NCBI GenBank assembly: GCA_017500745.1
Contig: JAFVYE010000011.1
Span: 1 to 14,195, forward strand
Direction: 5' to 3'
Source of the DNA: Clostridia bacterium
Lineage (GTDB): Bacteria > Bacillota > Clostridia > Christensenellales > CAG-917
DNA length: 14,195 bases
In this document: positions 12,538 to 14,195 of the stretch, piece after piece
How the letters are laid out: each line of letters starts with the position of its first letter
How positions within the stretch are numbered: the stretch's first letter is position 1
Notes under the pieces: model-generated
What the model was told of the DNA's origin: nothing
Seen by the model: the letters and a program-made list of their open reading frames with translations, nothing else
Databases searched by the model: none
Made by a program: the position numbers and the translations under genes

Positions 12538-14195
12538 ATGTCCCAACAAAGAATTCACAAAGTAATGTACGGCACTACTGAAAGAAACTCATTCTCACGC
12601 ATCAACGATGAGAAGATCCTTCCCATTCCGTACCTTATTGAGTTGCAAAGAAGTTCCTACAAAAACTTCATTGAGACCGGCATCGCAGATGTGTTGAAAG
12701 AGTATTCACCCATCAACGATTTTTCCGGCAGATTGAAACTGGAATTTCTCGAACACCGCCTCAAAGGCAACCCCAAGTATTCCGTCAAGGAATGCAAGGA
12801 CCGTGACACCACCTACGCAGTGCCTCTCTTTGTCAATGCGAGATTGACAAACAATGAAACCGGCGAAGTGGTTGAGCACGAAGTCTTTATGGGTGATTTC
12901 CCCTTGATGACAGAGTCTGGATCATTTGTCATCAACGGAGCAGAGCGCGTCATCGTCAGCCAACTTGTCCGTAGCCCCGGCGTCTACAACGACAAGGCAG
13001 CAGACAAAAACGGCGTCCCTCGTTATGCCACCACAGTCATCCCCAACCGCGGAGCATGGCTTGAGTTTGAACAAGATTCAAACGTCATTTCATGGGTTCA
13101 CGTTGACCGCAACCGTAAGATCACCACAACCACACTTCTTCGTGCACTTGGCTACGGCACAGATATGGAACTCATTGAGCTCTTCGGCGGAGATGAAATG
13201 ATTGCAATCACTTGCAACAAAGACACCGCATGCAAGAGTGAGGAACAAGGCAAGATTGACTTGTTCAAGCGTATGCGTCCGGGCGAAGTTCCCACCATTG
13301 AAGGTGCAAACATCCTCATCAACAACATCTTCTTTGACGGCAAAAAGTACGAACTGGGCAGAGTTGGCAGATACAAGTACAACAAAAAACTTGCTCTTGC
13401 CACCCGTATTGCAGGCCACGTGGCAGCAGAAAACGTCGTAAGCGAAGATGGCGAAATTTTGGTTGCAAAGGGCGAAACAATCACTCTTGACACCGCAAAC
13501 AAGATCCAAAACAGCGGTATCAACGTGGTGTACCTTGCATACAAAGATGAACAAGGCGTTGACAGAGCATACAAGTGCATCGGCAACAACACCGTTGATC
13601 TTGACGCATTCATGGACGTCAACCCCAGAGAAATCGGCGTGCTTGAAAAGGTGTACTATCCTCGCCTCAAAGCAATCCTTGATGAAATCAGCGATGAAAA
13701 GGAACGTATCCTTGCAATCCAAGCAGACCTTGACAACCTTGTGTACAAGCACATCACCCTTGATGACATCGTGTCAACAGTCAGCTACAACCTTGGCCTC
13801 CGCTACGGCTTTGGCACTTGCGATGACATTGACCACCTTGGCAATCGTCGTGTCCGTGCAGTTGGCGAACTTCTTCAAAACCAATTCCGCATCGGTATCA
13901 GCCGTCTTGAAAGAGTCATCAAAGAAAGAATGGCTTCCGCACAAGAAAATGCAGAAATCACTCCTCAAACACTCATAAATATCCGTCCTGTCACCAGCGC
14001 AGTAAAGGAATTCTTTGGTTCATCACAACTCTCGCAATTTATGGACCAACCCAACCCCATTGCAGAACTTACACACAAGCGTAAGCTCTCAGCACTCGGT
14101 CCCGGCGGTTTGAACAGAGAACGCGCAAGCTTTGACGTCCGTGACGTTCACTACACTCACTATGGTCGTCTCTGTCCTATTGAAACTCCCGAAGG
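12538..14195 (+). CDS. rpoB: RNA polymerase beta subunit, 3' partial
   Basis: The frame is open from ATG 12538 to the window edge, giving 552 complete codons, about half of RpoB. AAGGAG (12526-12531) lies 6 bases upstream. Recognisable parts are the N-terminal [15 protein letters not shown] segment, [35 protein letters not shown], and the rifampicin-pocket region [11 protein letters not shown] (residues 494-504), [13 protein letters not shown] (512-524) and [12 protein letters not shown] at the edge. It is the catalytic-core beta subunit that helps form the active-site cleft and holds the nucleic acids. Compared with E. coli, pocket positions 518, 522 and 529 read Pro, Ala and Lys in place of Asn, Ser and Arg. 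rpoB is normally followed by rpoC, which would lie outside the window. Identity is certain. Confidence 0.98.
   Translation, partial: MSQQRIHKVMYGTTERNSFSRINDEKILPIPYLIELQRSSYKNFIETGIADVLKEYSPINDFSGRLKLEFLEHRLKGNPKYSVKECKDRDTTYAVPLFVNARLTNNETGEVVEHEVFMGDFPLMTESGSFVINGAERVIVSQLVRSPGVYNDKAADKNGVPRYATTVIPNRGAWLEFEQDSNVISWVHVDRNRKITTTTLLRALGYGTDMELIELFGGDEMIAITCNKDTACKSEEQGKIDLFKRMRPGEVPTIEGANILINNIFFDGKKYELGRVGRYKYNKKLALATRIAGHVAAENVVSEDGEILVAKGETITLDTANKIQNSGINVVYLAYKDEQGVDRAYKCIGNNTVDLDAFMDVNPREIGVLEKVYYPRLKAILDEISDEKERILAIQADLDNLVYKHITLDDIVSTVSYNLGLRYGFGTCDDIDHLGNRRVRAVGELLQNQFRIGISRLERVIKERMASAQENAEITPQTLINIRPVTSAVKEFFGSSQLSQFMDQPNPIAELTHKRKLSALGPGGLNRERASFDVRDVHYTHYGRLCPIETPE

Noticed and set aside
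13090..13752. 220-residue minus-strand reading frame and + frame shadows inside rpoB
   Set aside because: They lie wholly within conserved rpoB sequence and show no independent coding features.

Overview
The window reads as part of the chromosome of an uncultured, Gram-positive-type Firmicute, probably class Clostridia. The evidence is strong AGGAGG-type ribosome-binding sites, a lipobox-anchored substrate-binding protein, an RqcP (YabO-type) S4 protein, a clostridial-looking RpoB, and a uniform codon style that prefers CAA for Gln, GAC for Asp, GTC for Val and CCC for Pro. Genus cannot be fixed from the sequence. Both edges cut genes: the 5' end of an SDR reductase gene and the 3' part of rpoB are missing.

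Region 1 (1-7253, + strand) is a compact run: a FabG-type SDR reductase (partial), a ketoacyl synthase III-like enzyme, and a complete LivHMGF-type ABC importer with its lipoprotein. From the synthase to livF the genes overlap or nearly abut, so they are probably one transcript. The importer is unusual. LivG has about 224 extra charged, helical residues before its ATPase domain, LivM has a charged N-terminal tail, LivF has a roughly 20-residue insertion, and the binding protein is about 80-100 residues longer than usual.

Region 2 (7254-7486) is non-coding and rich in structure. A 13-bp terminator-like hairpin is followed by at least six further hairpins with competing pairings, ending four bases before the Shine-Dalgarno of the next gene. 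It is the best candidate here for an undescribed regulatory RNA.

Region 3 (7487-10645, + strand) holds an acetyl-CoA hydrolase/4-hydroxybutyrate CoA-transferase family enzyme and two different alpha/beta hydrolases, closed by two strong terminators. Taken with region 1 it suggests uptake of a small carboxylate or amino-acid-like compound, CoA activation, carbon-carbon bond formation or cleavage, keto reduction and ester or thioester hydrolysis. The substrate cannot be named from sequence.

Region 4 (10755-14195) is housekeeping. On the minus strand are a fused IspD-IspF isoprenoid enzyme and rqcP, each with its own terminator. On the plus strand is rpoB, starting from a near-consensus extended -10 promoter. 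The 312-bp divergent rqcP/rpoB spacer holds that promoter, inverted repeats and two potentially structured leaders.
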